Assembly: GCA_012519115.1 (NCBI GenBank)
Contig: JAAYQW010000084.1
Location: 1-34,632, forward strand
DNA length: 34,632 nt
Reading direction: 5' to 3'
Source: Spirochaetales bacterium
GTDB taxonomy: Bacteria; Spirochaetota; Spirochaetia; Sphaerochaetales; Sphaerochaetaceae
The translations under genes and the position numbers were made by a program. Shown in pieces: positions 1 to 8,347 of the stretch (its first letter is position 1; every line of letters starts with the position of its first letter). The notes under the pieces are model-generated. The model did not search any database, was not told the origin of the DNA, and saw nothing but the letters and a program-made list of their open reading frames with translations.

Positions 1-367
1 CATAGCCTGAATGGATATAGGGGCGGGAGTTGGTATGGTTCTGGAGGTAATAGAGGAATTCCTGCTCCACAGCCTTCCGTTCGGAGGAGTAACCTTCTTC
101 CTGCAGAAGTTCCAATTGTCCCGACTTAATCAGTGAATGATTACCGAAATTCAGGCTTAGCACATGTATCTCGTTGAAAATGGCGCTTGCATGGTCGAGA
201 ATGTGTCGGGCAACGTTCATATTGTTGCTTTGTATCTCGGTAAACAGGAAACTTGATGAGATGATGATGATCACAATCCCCAAAACGAGCATGACCGCCA
301 AGATAGGGATGGCAAGCTTAAGATAGTTCGTCAGGAGTCTGTGTTTGTTCTCGATGGCATCCAGCAT
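1..367 (-). CDS. Membrane sensor protein, N-terminal part only (runs off left edge)
   Basis: A minus-strand frame opens with ATG at 365-367 and stays open to the window edge, giving about 122 codons. After a short basic N-terminus (MLDAIENKHRLL) there is one strong membrane helix at roughly residues 17-40, rich in Ile/Val/Leu. Next comes a hydrophilic, helical stretch with FTEIQSNN, ILDHASAIFNEIH and a Glu/Gln-rich segment. This topology, one N-terminal helix followed by an extracytoplasmic domain, is what is seen at the start of sensor histidine kinases, chemoreceptors and membrane-bound AraC-type regulators. The output domain lies outside the window, so the class cannot be decided. No good Shine-Dalgarno lies before this ATG; an in-frame TTG is five codons upstream, just after a stop. 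Confidence 0.6.
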   Translation of the reverse strand, partial: MLDAIENKHRLLTNYLKLAIPILAVMLVLGIVIIIISSSFLFTEIQSNNMNVARHILDHASAIFNEIHVLSLNFGNHSLIKSGQLELLQEEGYSSERKAVEQEFLYYLQNHTNSRPYIHSGY

Positions 368-726
368 AGACAGTGTGTACAATTATGGCATGGTTTAAGG
401 AATTTGCCTATCATGACTACAATATCTTCTTGTCGTGTCCATGATTCCCTGAAACAAGATTTTCTACAGATAACTGTCATTTCATCTGCAGCTCAATATT
501 CGGTTTGGGCACTTCCTTGTTCTCGATTGCCTGCAGCTTAGAAAGCATTTGACAGGATGCTTCTTGTACGATTGACGCGATACATCCAAGATCTTGCACA
601 AGCTCGCAGTATATCCGACAACCTCCCCCATCATTCCGCAGATCCTCATTCCGTCGATGAGTAAATCCATCCGACAATGACGGAAGGACTCTGGACAACC
701 GTCTGCTCATTGGCTACGGTAAATCC
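368..726. other. Intergenic region, 359 bases
   Basis: This is the space between the divergent sensor fragment and the endonuclease gene. It holds no complete gene that I can support. The only recognisable content is a possible transposase fragment on the minus strand (listed separately). Two TTGAC-type hexamers occur near 549 and 572 but neither has a fitting -10 element, so I do not call a promoter. Confidence 0.5.
482..670 (-). pseudogene. Possible decayed IS3-family transposase (OrfB N-terminus) fragment
   Basis: On the minus strand the translation contains ASLCKILDVSRQSYKKH, which resembles the N-terminal motif of IS3-family OrfB transposases (a Cys/Leu-rich helix followed by VSRSGYYKW). 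The similarity continues poorly. The other minus frame reads through KLQAIENKEV to a stop at about 477, so a small frameshift would join the two. There is no catalytic DDE part, no terminal repeat and no second ORF nearby. This is a motif impression over about 17 residues; a chance resemblance is quite possible. Confidence 0.25.
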
Positions 727-1767
727 ATGGCAAAAGCAAAAAAGAAACGCGTTCGCAAGAAACGACGCTTGAAACGGCTTCTCTTTCTCCTCATCGGCGT
801 GCTCATTCTGTGGGTGCTTGTTCTCGTCTTCGCTCCCGCTGAAGAACCGCCCCCGACGGGAGTCGCCGTTCCCATTCCAGATCTGGAGCTCCCCTACTAT
901 GAAAAGGGCGCGATCGTCGTCTCCCACCCCGGATATACCCTCCGCTATGAAGAAGAGCACGAACAGGCTTCCTGGGTCGCCTACCGGCTGACTCAGGCGG
1001 ATTTGTATGGCGAGGCGAATCGGCAGGACAACTTCAGAGCCGACCCCTCGATCCCTACCGGATCGGCGACGCTGGATGATTATCGGGGAAGCGGATATGA
1101 CCGGGGGCATTTGATTCCCGCCGCGGATCTGGTCCGCAGCGACGAAGCGATGAGCGGATCATTCTACATGTCCAACATGAGCCCCCAGGAACCGGGATTC
1201 AACCGCGGCATCTGGGCTACGCTCGAAGCGGTGGTCCGAAACATCGCCAACACCGATCGCCTGATCTACGTGGTCACCGGCCCGGTGCTCACCGACGGAC
1301 CGTATGAAACGATCGGCAAGAATGAAGTATCGGTCCCCAACCACTACTACAAAGTCATCCTCGACTATGAAGAACCGACGCTGAAAGCGATCGGATTCGT
1401 GCTTCCCAACAAGGATTCGAAACGGGATGTGAGCGAGTTCGCCATGACGGTCCGCGAGGTGGAAGAGATCACCGGTCTGGATTTCTTTCACCGTCTTCCC
1501 GATCGGATCGAAGAAAAGCTGGAGACGAATCTCGACCTGGGTCTTTGGGATCTCACCCCCTTCCAACTGACCGCCCGGGCGAAAGCGGAGTACCTTGAAT
1601 CGGGAGGAGCGCTCCCTACGGCTTCCAAGGAGAAATCGGGGCCGTATGCGGTCATCCTGGATACGTTGAACAACATCCTCTACATCATCCGCAAAGAAAG
1701 CATCGTTCTCTTGGAAGATGTGGTCGGAAAACGAACCCTGAAGCGCGTGGCTCCATTCCTCTATTAA
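727..1767 (+). CDS. Membrane-anchored DNA/RNA non-specific endonuclease (NUC family)
   Basis: A 346-residue protein. A very basic N-terminus (KAKKKRVRKKRRLKR) is followed by one membrane helix at about residues 18-36, so the rest is probably outside the cytoplasmic membrane. The catalytic core of the beta-beta-alpha metal nuclease family is clear: YRGSGYDRGHL with the DRGH motif at 125-128 (His128 the general base), then YMSNMSPQEPGFNRGIW with the Mg-binding Asn near 159, and Glu167 in WATLEAVV. Such enzymes (Serratia nuclease, NucA, EndoG) cut single- and double-stranded DNA and RNA. About 100 extra residues follow the core with no motif I recognise. It is a single gene with its own 3' hairpin. 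Scavenging or degradation of extracellular nucleic acid is the likely role, by inference from anchoring. The start has only a weak Shine-Dalgarno. Confidence 0.9.
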   Translation: MAKAKKKRVRKKRRLKRLLFLLIGVLILWVLVLVFAPAEEPPPTGVAVPIPDLELPYYEKGAIVVSHPGYTLRYEEEHEQASWVAYRLTQADLYGEANRQDNFRADPSIPTGSATLDDYRGSGYDRGHLIPAADLVRSDEAMSGSFYMSNMSPQEPGFNRGIWATLEAVVRNIANTDRLIYVVTGPVLTDGPYETIGKNEVSVPNHYYKVILDYEEPTLKAIGFVLPNKDSKRDVSEFAMTVREVEEITGLDFFHRLPDRIEEKLETNLDLGLWDLTPFQLTARAKAEYLESGGALPTASKEKSGPYAVILDTLNNILYIIRKESIVLLEDVVGKRTLKRVAPFLY

Positions 1768-1772
1768 CGATG

Positions 1773-1794
1773 ACAGCCGGCTTTCGCCGGCTGT
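1773..1794. terminator. Hairpin between convergent genes, probable bidirectional terminator
   Basis: A perfect 9-base stem ACAGCCGGC / GCCGGCTGT encloses the loop TTTC, six bases after the nuclease stop codon and 18 bases before the stop of the opposing gene. There is no good T-run on either side, so termination may be factor-assisted or weak, but position and stem quality fit a shared terminator. Confidence 0.6.
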
Positions 1795-1812
1795 TCATGA
1801 ATGAAACAGATC

Positions 1813-2520
1813 TTACTTTGAAATCAGCATCGTCTTCGGATCGAGGCTTACCCCCATCGGCTTCTCCATGATCTCGCCGGGAGCCTTCACCGCGGTCATG
1901 ACGACCTTGTCCAATTCTTCATTGTAGACGAGCCCGATCAACACGTCGATCAGATCCACGTATTTCCCCATCGAATCGGGGACTCCATATTTATCATACA
2001 TGGCATCGGAACGGACCGGAGAAACACTGAACCATACTTCAAGGTTCATCTTCTGGGCGAACTCTTTGATTTTTCGGACATCTTCTTCCGTTGCGACGGT
2101 CAGCTTGTATCCGTCGAAGAGGATCGCATCCGCTTTGAACGATCCGTGCTTGATTAGCGTTTCCAAGCTGGAAAGGACTTTATCAATCGTCACGTTTTCC
2201 TGACTGAAGTTCATGACGACTCGGTTGGAAAGAATATTGTTGTACACCGTTGCTGCGTCATCGAGGCTTCGCCCTTCAGCCACTTCGCGGAACACTTCCT
2301 TATACCAGTTGATCACGTGTTCGACGTTTCCCGAGAAGGAGACGTGAATCACATACTCGCCATGAAGCAGGCGATCGGTAGCCAAGTGCACCAGGCAAGC
2401 GGTCTTTCCGACCCCATGGCGTGATACGAGAACCCCGAGATTCCCCCGTCCCAGTCCGCCGCCGAGTGATTCATCGAAGACGCGAAGGGGGCTCAATTCG
2501 TTCAACTCATGTATTTCCAT
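1813..2520 (-). CDS. KaiC/RecA-like P-loop ATPase, function unknown
   Basis: I chose the ATG at 2518-2520 (MEIHELNELSPL, 235 residues) because AGGAGG lies seven bases before it; the longer frame would start inside the fusA terminator region. The protein starts with an LGGGLGRGNLGVL lead-in and a Walker A at 33-40 (SRHGVGKT), as in KaiC/RadA-type ATPases. A Walker B-like strand follows around 131-137 (DAILFDGY, Asp136). The middle (HVSFSGNVEHVINWYKEVF) and the end (VMTAVKAPGEIM) match nothing I know. There is no membrane segment, so it should be cytoplasmic. A TATACT hexamer at 2556-2561 (minus) could be its own -10. It follows fusA but is separated from it by a terminator. It looks like a lineage-specific single-domain ATPase; a signalling or regulatory role is only a guess. 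Confidence 0.75.
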   Translation of the reverse strand: MEIHELNELSPLRVFDESLGGGLGRGNLGVLVSRHGVGKTACLVHLATDRLLHGEYVIHVSFSGNVEHVINWYKEVFREVAEGRSLDDAATVYNNILSNRVVMNFSQENVTIDKVLSSLETLIKHGSFKADAILFDGYKLTVATEEDVRKIKEFAQKMNLEVWFSVSPVRSDAMYDKYGVPDSMGKYVDLIDVLIGLVYNEELDKVVMTAVKAPGEIMEKPMGVSLDPKTMLISK

Positions 2521-2593
2521 GCAAAGTCCTCCTAAACCAAAGTGATTCTGGCTCCAGTATACTACGAAACATCTCGCTTTGATACTTCTTTGC

Positions 2594-2628
2594 AAAAAGA
2601 AGAACCCCGGAAACATCCCTTCCGGGAT
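2594..2628 (-). terminator. Rho-independent terminator of fusA
   Basis: Read on the minus strand just after the fusA stop, TTCCCGG-type halves (CCCGGAA at 2606-2612 against TTCCGGG at 2620-2626) form a 7-base GC-rich stem. It is followed directly by a T-rich run (TTCTTCTTTTT). Stem plus T-run is a standard intrinsic terminator. Confidence 0.8.
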
Positions 2629-2640
2629 TCCTGTCAACCA

Positions 2641-4749
2641 TCATTTCTGCACTTGGCGACGCTTCTCCGCATACTCCTTGCGCAGGTTCTCGGCGACTGA
2701 GGCCGGCACCCGGCCATATTTGCTGAGCTCCATCGTGAATTCGCCTTTTCCCTGGGTCAGTGAACGGAGAATCGTCGAGTACCCGAACATCTCCGAGAGG
2801 GGAACCTCCGCAAAGACCGTTGTAGCCTGGTTGTCCTCGTTGGAAGAGATGATCACTCCCCGTCTCTGGTTGATCGAAGCGAAAACGCTTCCCTGGAACT
2901 CGTTGGGGGCGACGACCTCCACTTTCATAAGCGGCTCCAGGATCACCGGCTTCGCATTCTCGAACGCCTCGCGGAACGCACCCAGCGCCGCGGTCTGGAA
3001 CGCCTGGTCGGAGGAGTCCACCGCGTGATAGGCTCCGTCGTTGATCACGACCCGCACCCCGATGATCGGGAAACCTACTTGCGTTCCCTTCTTCATCGCC
3101 AGCTGGAAGCCTTTATCGCAGGATGGAATGAACTCGGTGGGAATCGTCCCGCCCTTGATTTCATCAACGAACTCGTAATCCGCCTCTTCCCCGTCATCAC
3201 CCGTGGAGACGAGCGGTTCGATATATCCTGCGACTTTTGCGTATTGACCGGAACCTCCTGTCTGCTTCTTGTGGGTGTAGATGAAGTCGGCGCGCTGAGT
3301 AATCGCTTCGCGGTACGCGACCTCCGGCCGCCCCACCTCAACGAGTGCCTTGTACTCCCGCTTCATCCGCTCCACATACACCTCAAGGTGCAATTCACCC
3401 ATCCCCTGAATGATCGTCTGGTTGGATTCGGGATCGACGAAGGTGCGGAACGTCGGGTCCTCCTTGGTGAATCGGTTCAGAGCTTTCGCCATGTTGTCGG
3501 ACGCCTTCTTGTCGACGGGGTGGACCGCCAGCGAGATGACCGGCTTCGGCACATACATCGAGCTCATCGAATAGTTGAGCTTCGGATCGCAGAACGTATC
3601 GCCGCTGGCGCAGTCGATGCCGAAGAGCGCCGCGATTTCACCGCATCCCGCTTCGCTCAGATCTTCCATCGTATCGGCATGCATCCGAATCAATCGTCCC
3701 ACCCGGAATTTACGCCGTGTCCGGGTGTTGTACAGCTCATCGCCCTTGCGGATCTTTCCTTGGTAGATGCGGATATACGTCAACTGCCCGTATTGGCCGT
3801 CTTCGAGCTTGAAAGCGAGAGCCACCGTCGGCATCTCATCATCGGCTACAAGCGCGACTTCTTCTTCATCGTTGTCCAGATCCAAGGCGATGTTAGTGAC
3901 ATCCGAAGGGTTGGGCAGATACTTGACCACCGCATCCAAAAGCGGGGGTATTCCCTTGTTCCTGTATGCCGAACCGATGAACACGGGAACCATCTGAAGA
4001 CTGATCGTCGCTTCCCGGATCGCTTTGATCAGAATCTCTTCGGTTACCGCATCTTCGAGCATCGCCTCCATCAGGGCGTCGCTTAAAAGCGATACTCCGT
4101 CAAGCAGCTCCTCGCGCTTCTGTCGAGCTTCAGCGAGCAGCTTGGCGGGGATCTCCGCTTCACGAAGCTGGTCCATATTCGGACCGGCATCGAAATAGAG
4201 CGCCTTCATCGCGACAAGGTCCACCACCCCTTCCAGACGGTCTTCAAGTCCGATGGGGATCTGCATCATGAGGGCGTTCAACCCCAGCTTTTCGATGAGC
4301 TGGTTTTTCACTTTGTACGGGTTGGCGCCGGTACGGTCGCACTTGTTCACGAAAGCGATCCGGGGAACCTTGTAGCGCTTCATCTGCCGGTCGACGGTGA
4401 TCGACTGACTCTGCACTCCTCCGACGGAGCACAGGACGAGAATCGCACCGTCAAGAACCCGCAAGGAGCGCTCGACCTCTATCGTGAAGTCGACGTGGCC
4501 GGGCGTGTCGATCACGTTGATCTCATTTCCTTTCCACACGACGTTCGTCGCGGCGCTTGCAATCGTGATGCCGCGCTCGCGCTCGAGTTCCATGCTGTCC
4601 ATCGTGGCGCCGACGCCGTCCTTGCCGCGAACTTCGTGGACTTCGTGGATTTTATTCGTGTAGTAGAGGATTCGCTCGGAAAGGGTCGTCTTTCCCGAGT
4701 CGATATGGGCGCTGATCCCAATATTCCTCAAGTGTCGCAAGTCAGTCAT
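2641..4749 (-). CDS. fusA: Translation elongation factor G (spirochaete/mitochondrial EF-G1 type)
   Basis: The protein is 702 residues, full length for EF-G. It drives GTP-dependent ribosomal translocation in the cytoplasm. Visible motifs: P-loop AHIDSGKTT at 14-22, switch I with RERGITI at about 57-63, DTPGH at 81-85, and NKCD near 135 for guanine recognition. Domains II to V follow, with the domain IV region around VAYREAITQ and the C-terminal [18 protein letters not shown]. The Ser in HIDSGKTT, where most bacterial EF-Gs have Ala, is characteristic of the EF-G1 subgroup shared by spirochaetes, planctomycetes, some delta-proteobacteria and mitochondria; these lineages carry a second EF-G for ribosome recycling. 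It stands alone rather than in an rpsL-rpsG-fusA-tuf operon, with its own candidate promoter and terminator. The start ATG is preceded by GAGG at a somewhat long distance. Confidence 0.97.
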   Translation of the reverse strand: MTDLRHLRNIGISAHIDSGKTTLSERILYYTNKIHEVHEVRGKDGVGATMDSMELERERGITIASAATNVVWKGNEINVIDTPGHVDFTIEVERSLRVLDGAILVLCSVGGVQSQSITVDRQMKRYKVPRIAFVNKCDRTGANPYKVKNQLIEKLGLNALMMQIPIGLEDRLEGVVDLVAMKALYFDAGPNMDQLREAEIPAKLLAEARQKREELLDGVSLLSDALMEAMLEDAVTEEILIKAIREATISLQMVPVFIGSAYRNKGIPPLLDAVVKYLPNPSDVTNIALDLDNDEEEVALVADDEMPTVALAFKLEDGQYGQLTYIRIYQGKIRKGDELYNTRTRRKFRVGRLIRMHADTMEDLSEAGCGEIAALFGIDCASGDTFCDPKLNYSMSSMYVPKPVISLAVHPVDKKASDNMAKALNRFTKEDPTFRTFVDPESNQTIIQGMGELHLEVYVERMKREYKALVEVGRPEVAYREAITQRADFIYTHKKQTGGSGQYAKVAGYIEPLVSTGDDGEEADYEFVDEIKGGTIPTEFIPSCDKGFQLAMKKGTQVGFPIIGVRVVINDGAYHAVDSSDQAFQTAALGAFREAFENAKPVILEPLMKVEVVAPNEFQGSVFASINQRRGVIISSNEDNQATTVFAEVPLSEMFGYSTILRSLTQGKGEFTMELSKYGRVPASVAENLRKEYAEKRRQVQK

Positions 4750-4866
4750 GCTTCCAATACCTCTATATTCTTCGAATGATGGTTCAACAGTATGTGTCGG
4801 TGGCCGAAAGAGGCCGATATCGTAGAGTTCAGCCCTATAAGGAGATGGGGTTCAAAACACCAGCAG

Positions 4867-4895
4867 ATACTACACCATCTCTCTTTTTTGTTCAA
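4867..4895 (-). promoter_or_regulatory. Candidate promoter of fusA
   Basis: On the minus strand TTGAAC (4890-4895) and TAGTAT (4867-4872) are separated by exactly 17 bases, about 120 bases upstream of the fusA start, leaving a leader of roughly 110 bases. Its -35 overlaps the -35 region of the opposing HIT gene promoter. Confidence 0.5.
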
Positions 4896-4919
4896 TCCCC
4901 GCTGCAGCTGTGTTATACT
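4891..4919 (+). promoter_or_regulatory. Candidate extended -10 promoter of the HIT gene
   Basis: TATACT at 4914-4919 is preceded by TGT, forming an extended -10, and TTCAAT at 4891-4896 is 17 bases upstream. The HIT start codon follows about 17 bases after the -10. The element shares bases with the divergent fusA promoter, so the two genes may compete for polymerase. Confidence 0.5.
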
Positions 4920-4935
4920 AGGTCAGAGGTGTGTC

Positions 4936-5340
4936 ATGGAGACTGTTTTTACAAAAATCCGAGCCGGAGTCATTCCGTCGGCGAAGGTGTATGAAGACGA
5001 GCTTTGCTTTGTGATCCTCGACATCAACCCGGTGAACAAGGGACACCTGCTCATCATCACCAATGAAGTCTATCCCACCTTGGCCGATGCCCCCGATGAG
5101 GTATTGTCTCACCTGCTTGTGATCGCAAAGAAAGCCGATGCCAAGCTGCGGGAAGTGCTGGGCTGTGCCGCTACCAATGTGGTGATCAACAACGGCGAGG
5201 CGAGCGGACAGGAGATCCCCCACCTGCACCTTCACATCATCCCCCGCTACGATGACGACGGCAGACGGCTGACCTTTCCCAAATCACGGTATGATGAGGG
5301 GGAGATCGGCGCATTGGGCAAACGATTGGAGTTCGACTGA
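4936..5340 (+). CDS. HIT-family nucleotide hydrolase
   Basis: A 134-residue histidine triad protein. The signature HLHLHII occupies residues 96-102, with His98 the expected nucleophile, preceded by NNGEASGQEIP. The N-terminal part (FTKIRAGVIPSAKVYED) is typical of the HINT/Fhit-like branch that hydrolyses purine nucleoside phosphoramidates or dinucleotides. I placed the start at 4936 rather than at upstream ATGs because GAGG precedes it by seven bases and homology-like sequence begins here. The stop codon overlaps the next start (TGATG), so translation of the following Cys-rich protein is probably coupled. The substrate cannot be read from the sequence. Confidence 0.9.
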   Translation: METVFTKIRAGVIPSAKVYEDELCFVILDINPVNKGHLLIITNEVYPTLADAPDEVLSHLLVIAKKADAKLREVLGCAATNVVINNGEASGQEIPHLHLHIIPRYDDDGRRLTFPKSRYDEGEIGALGKRLEFD

Positions 5341-5618
5341 TGCGCAGCTGTTCTTTCTGTTCAACGAAGATCGACTCCGCTTTGTCAATCGGATACGCGA
5401 CGCTTTGTTCTATCTGCTCCGAACCCCTGCACAGCTGCGTCAATTGCCGTTTCTACTCCCCCGGCTCCTATCATGACTGCGCCGAGCACGTCGAAGAGTT
5501 CATCAGCGACAAGAAAAAGGCGAACTACTGCGATTCCTTCGTCATGGGCTGCAATCGCCAATCGAAGAAGACAAGCGATGAGGCCAGAAAAAAAGCGGAA
5601 GCGCTCTTCTCCTTCTAA
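5340..5618 (+). CDS. Small Cys-rich putative zinc-binding protein
   Basis: 92 residues with nine cysteines. CxxC pairs at 4/7 and 23/26 look like a zinc ribbon; a third pair at 33/36 (CVNCRFYSPG) with Cys47, His50, Cys64 and Cys71 suggests a second metal site. The second half, with ISDKKKANYCDSF, resembles a motif in small conserved bacterial proteins of unknown function. It ends in a Lys/Glu-rich helix. Its start overlaps the HIT stop by one base, so both proteins should be made together. The stop abuts the stop of the opposing HdeD-like gene with no gap. No function assigned. Confidence 0.75.
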   Translation: MRSCSFCSTKIDSALSIGYATLCSICSEPLHSCVNCRFYSPGSYHDCAEHVEEFISDKKKANYCDSFVMGCNRQSKKTSDEARKKAEALFSF

Positions 5619-6206
5619 CTAAGGCTCAAGAATCTCGGCTTCTCCTTCGATTGTTTTCCCCTCTTCATGCTCCCGTTTCCGACGAGCGATGAGCGAAGCG
5701 ATGATGAAGGAGAGCCCGATGGCGATGACCAGGATTCCCACGCCTTTCAGCAGCACCGTTCCGATTTGCCTGGGAAAGAAGAAGAGGAGAGCTGAGAGAA
5801 TCAGACTGATGAGCGCATCACCGATCAAGGGTGAAAAAGCGACACTGAGGTTTCGGATGGCGGCAAGGTTGATGATCGAGATGATCGCGCTGAAGAGGAG
5901 CTCCGCCGCGATGATGTACAGAAGGACCAGGAAGCTGACATCCGCAACGACGATCGGCAGAATCAAGGAGATCACTCCCAACAGAAGGGTCAGCAGCGCT
6001 TTGACCAAGGTGGCGGGCTTGAGCCGGGGACCGAGCTGATAGGATCGAAGGCCCAGCAGAGTGGAAAATCCCGAGCCGATCATATACACCCCGAGCAACG
6101 AGACGAAGATTCTCTTGAACGACTCCTCCTGGAAGATCAGGAAGATGCCCAAGGCCACTAATACCACTCCGACGACAGCCCCGAAGGCCCAGTAACGTTT
6201 CTTCAT
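5619..6206 (-). CDS. HdeD/DUF308-like six-helix membrane protein
   Basis: 195 residues from the ATG at 6204-6206 (MKKRYWAFGAVVG), chosen because AAGGAGA lies five bases upstream. About six hydrophobic helices follow in two similar halves of three, as in the HdeD family (compare the repeated pattern of a Gly-rich helix followed by SLILP or LFFFP). The C-terminus is charged and cytoplasmic (ARRKREHEEGK, then Glu-rich). HdeD relatives are linked to acid stress in enterobacteria, but the general function is unknown. It is transcribed divergently from the HAD phosphatase gene. Confidence 0.7.
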   Translation of the reverse strand: MKKRYWAFGAVVGVVLVALGIFLIFQEESFKRIFVSLLGVYMIGSGFSTLLGLRSYQLGPRLKPATLVKALLTLLLGVISLILPIVVADVSFLVLLYIIAAELLFSAIISIINLAAIRNLSVAFSPLIGDALISLILSALLFFFPRQIGTVLLKGVGILVIAIGLSFIIASLIARRKREHEEGKTIEGEAEILEP

Positions 6207-6216
6207 CGCGTTCTCC

Positions 6217-6245
6217 TTGTACAAGGTGTTCCTGATGTGTATGGT
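6217..6245 (+). promoter_or_regulatory. Candidate promoter of the HAD gene
   Basis: TTGTAC (6217-6222) and TATGGT (6240-6245) are 17 bases apart, and the HAD start is 36 bases downstream. Each hexamer matches consensus at about four positions. Confidence 0.4.
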
Positions 6246-6280
6246 ACTTCTTAGCAATCCGCAAGTAAAGGAGCCAAGGC

Positions 6281-7027
6281 ATGTACCACCATCTTTTTCT
6301 TGATCTCGATGGAACATTGATGGATTTCAGAGAAGCACAGAAACGGGCGTTCACCCTGATGGCCGAGCAATTGCGGATTCCCATCAATGACACCTCGCAC
6401 GAGATATATGATCGGTGCAACCATACCTGCTGGAAGGAGTTCGAACAGGGGCTTTTGACAATCGAGGAGCTGACCTTGAAGAGGTTCGTCCTCTTTCGGG
6501 AGCAAAGCGGCCTTCGCCTCGATCCGACATCGGCAAGCACCGTATATGAAGACCATCTCAGCCGCCAAGCGATTCTCTACCCTCAAACCCTCCCTCTTCT
6601 CACGCTTCTTAGCGATGAGGGGTACCGCCTCCACCTTGCATCCAATGGAATCAGCCGCGTCCAGCGGGGGCGATTGGAATGCGCGAACCTCGACCGCTTC
6701 TTCGACCATGTCTTCATCTCCACTGAAATCGGAGTTCCGAAACCCGATTCAGGGTTCTTTGAACATATGCTCCAAACAACCGGAGCGAAAAAACAGGAGA
6801 GCGTCATGATCGGCGACTCCCTCTCCAGCGACATCCAGGGAGCGCTTGATTTCCGGATGGATTGCATCTGGCTCAACACCGACAACCGACAAACCGCCCT
6901 CAAGCCTACCTATACGATCACTTCTCTTGCCCAGCTCCACCCCCTCCTTGTTTCAGTAAAAAAACAGCGGAAAGCAGCACTCAAACCCTTTACGAGCGTA
7001 TTTTCCTGCCATACCCTTAATCCGTGA
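6281..7027 (+). CDS. YjjG-like HAD-family nucleotidase
   Basis: 248 residues, with all four HAD motifs: DLDGTL (Asp8 nucleophile, Asp10 acid/base), SNG near 126, the motif III Lys in GVPKPDSGFF, and GDSLSSDI for metal binding. The cap is the helical C1 type. The overall pattern (LFLDLDGTLMDF, WKEFEQGLLT, STEIGVPKPD, CIWLN near the end) follows E. coli YjjG, which dephosphorylates non-canonical pyrimidine nucleoside monophosphates; the specificity is inferred. AAGGAG sits ten bases before the ATG. A basic 25-residue tail after the core (KKQRKAALKPF) is longer than in YjjG. It may be co-transcribed with the exported protein that follows after 72 bases. Confidence 0.85.
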   Translation: MYHHLFLDLDGTLMDFREAQKRAFTLMAEQLRIPINDTSHEIYDRCNHTCWKEFEQGLLTIEELTLKRFVLFREQSGLRLDPTSASTVYEDHLSRQAILYPQTLPLLTLLSDEGYRLHLASNGISRVQRGRLECANLDRFFDHVFISTEIGVPKPDSGFFEHMLQTTGAKKQESVMIGDSLSSDIQGALDFRMDCIWLNTDNRQTALKPTYTITSLAQLHPLLVSVKKQRKAALKPFTSVFSCHTLNP

Positions 7028-7099
7028 GGCGAGATTCTTAAGGGAGATGGATGCCTTCAAGAAGTGGATTAGCGGTCGGAAGACCCAAAGGAGTTTGTC

Positions 7100-7603
7100 A
7101 TGAAACGAATTGTGCTGCTGCTCGTGTTGCTGATCGCATCCGTTGCTCTTTTTGCGGGTGAACCGGTGAGGGGAATCGGAGCCGGGGTTTCCACGGGAAT
7201 CCCGTTCCACATCGGAGCGATCGGTGAATATAACTTCGGACCCGCATATGCATCGTTGGAGCTGGGCTATTCAAATGGACCGTATTTCATGTTCCGGGCG
7301 GGCGGCGGATACAACTTCCAACAGCCATTCGCCAACAGCGATTTGGGAATGGATCTGTATTTGAGCATCGGGGGAAAACTCACCGGCTATATCGGATCCT
7401 ATAACGGTTCGGTGACCGCTTTCGGGGCATTCGGCATCCCCGTCACCTGGTCTTGGTACGCCGGCAAGATTCCCCTCAAAGTATTCGTCCATGCCGGACC
7501 GGAGCTCTACTTCGGTGGAGGCGTGGACCTCGGCTTCTCCGGAACCCTAGGGGCGATGTACGTGTTCTCACTCGAGCCCAAGCAGAGTAACGTCGGCGAT
7601 TAA
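7100..7603 (+). CDS. Small exported beta-barrel-like protein
   Basis: 167 residues with a classic signal peptide (KRIVLLLVLLIASVALFAG, cleavage near residue 20). The mature part is Gly- and Tyr/Phe-rich with alternating hydrophobic residues, such as YASLELGYSNGPYFMFR and VFVHAGPELYFGGG, typical of an eight-strand outer-membrane barrel. AAAGGAG precedes the start. The last 36 bases overlap the end of the convergent FKBP-like gene. Function unknown; spirochaete genomes often encode small barrels of this kind. Confidence 0.7.
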   Translation: MKRIVLLLVLLIASVALFAGEPVRGIGAGVSTGIPFHIGAIGEYNFGPAYASLELGYSNGPYFMFRAGGGYNFQQPFANSDLGMDLYLSIGGKLTGYIGSYNGSVTAFGAFGIPVTWSWYAGKIPLKVFVHAGPELYFGGGVDLGFSGTLGAMYVFSLEPKQSNVGD

Positions 7604-8347
7604 CAGGGCGTTGGGACCGGCAGGGTTGGAATCCCCGCCGTCCGGATAGGTCAGATCGGGGGCGAGCCAGAAACGGTATCGCCCTCCGACATTCATCAAC
7701 AGGAGCCCCTCGATGAACCCGGGAGTGAGGTTGGCGAGAGATAGAAGCCGGCTCTCGGCGGAATCGACGACCTCTCCTTGCCCATCGGTGAGAGTGAACC
7801 TGACCCGGGCTCTGTGCGATCGGTCCATGTGAGGGCCGTCGCTCGGTTCGATGATCGTATACTGAAGTCCGCTTTCGGTGGTGATGATCCCCTCTCGATT
7901 CTTATTCTCTTCCAGAAACGCATGGGCGTATTCATAGTTGGCTTTGCTGAGGGCTTCCAGTTCCTGCTGGGCGATCTGCAGAAGCATCACCTGGACTTCA
8001 AAAAGAATCCGGTTCATCTCATCGGCGCTGAACATCCCCGAACCGGCGTTAGCGTCCAACGCCCCTTTGGCGAAATACGGGGCGTTCAGGTGGGCGATTT
8101 CATCCTGTTGAAGCAGAGTATTGTAAAGCATATAGCCATACGTGTAGCTGAAACGCTCTTCCAATGTTGAAGGGGTCGGCAGATCACTGACGGAGAACGT
8201 GTACAGATCCCCTCCTTCTTCGCTGATCATCTGAGCGACACCGGGAAGGACATCATCCAAAACAGACGGCTCTATGAGAATCGGGCACCCCGCGAGGAGA
8301 AAGATCAAACTCACCGGGGTGATTGCAAAGATTATCTTTCGCAGCAC
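7568..8347 (-). CDS. FKBP-type peptidyl-prolyl isomerase-like lipoprotein
   Basis: I start it at the GTG at 8345-8347 (259 residues), because AAAGGA precedes it and a signal peptide begins there. Residues 1-21 end in the lipobox LAGC, so Cys21 should be lipidated. A helical dimerisation-type N-domain (SYTYGYMLYNTL, FSADEMNRILFEVQ) is followed by a linker helix and an FKBP fold from about 165 (GLQYTIIEPSDG, TPGFIEGLLLMNVGGRY, ALLIADVTLLGL), the layout of FkpA/Mip. Several normally conserved active-site residues differ: the LAYG motif reads LTYPDG and the IPP motif reads AGP. It may therefore be chaperone rather than isomerase. It is the last gene of the def operon, after a 142-base gap that could hold its own promoter. 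Confidence 0.8.
   Translation of the reverse strand: MLRKIIFAITPVSLIFLLAGCPILIEPSVLDDVLPGVAQMISEEGGDLYTFSVSDLPTPSTLEERFSYTYGYMLYNTLLQQDEIAHLNAPYFAKGALDANAGSGMFSADEMNRILFEVQVMLLQIAQQELEALSKANYEYAHAFLEENKNREGIITTESGLQYTIIEPSDGPHMDRSHRARVRFTLTDGQGEVVDSAESRLLSLANLTPGFIEGLLLMNVGGRYRFWLAPDLTYPDGGDSNPAGPNALLIADVTLLGLE

Noticed and set aside
341-541. Plus-strand 66-codon frame left of the nuclease
   Set aside because: No ribosome binding site, and it overlaps the start of the sensor gene on the other strand.
646-1110. Minus-strand frame of 154 codons opposite the nuclease gene
   Set aside because: It covers the nuclease signal anchor and catalytic region in antisense and has no family features.
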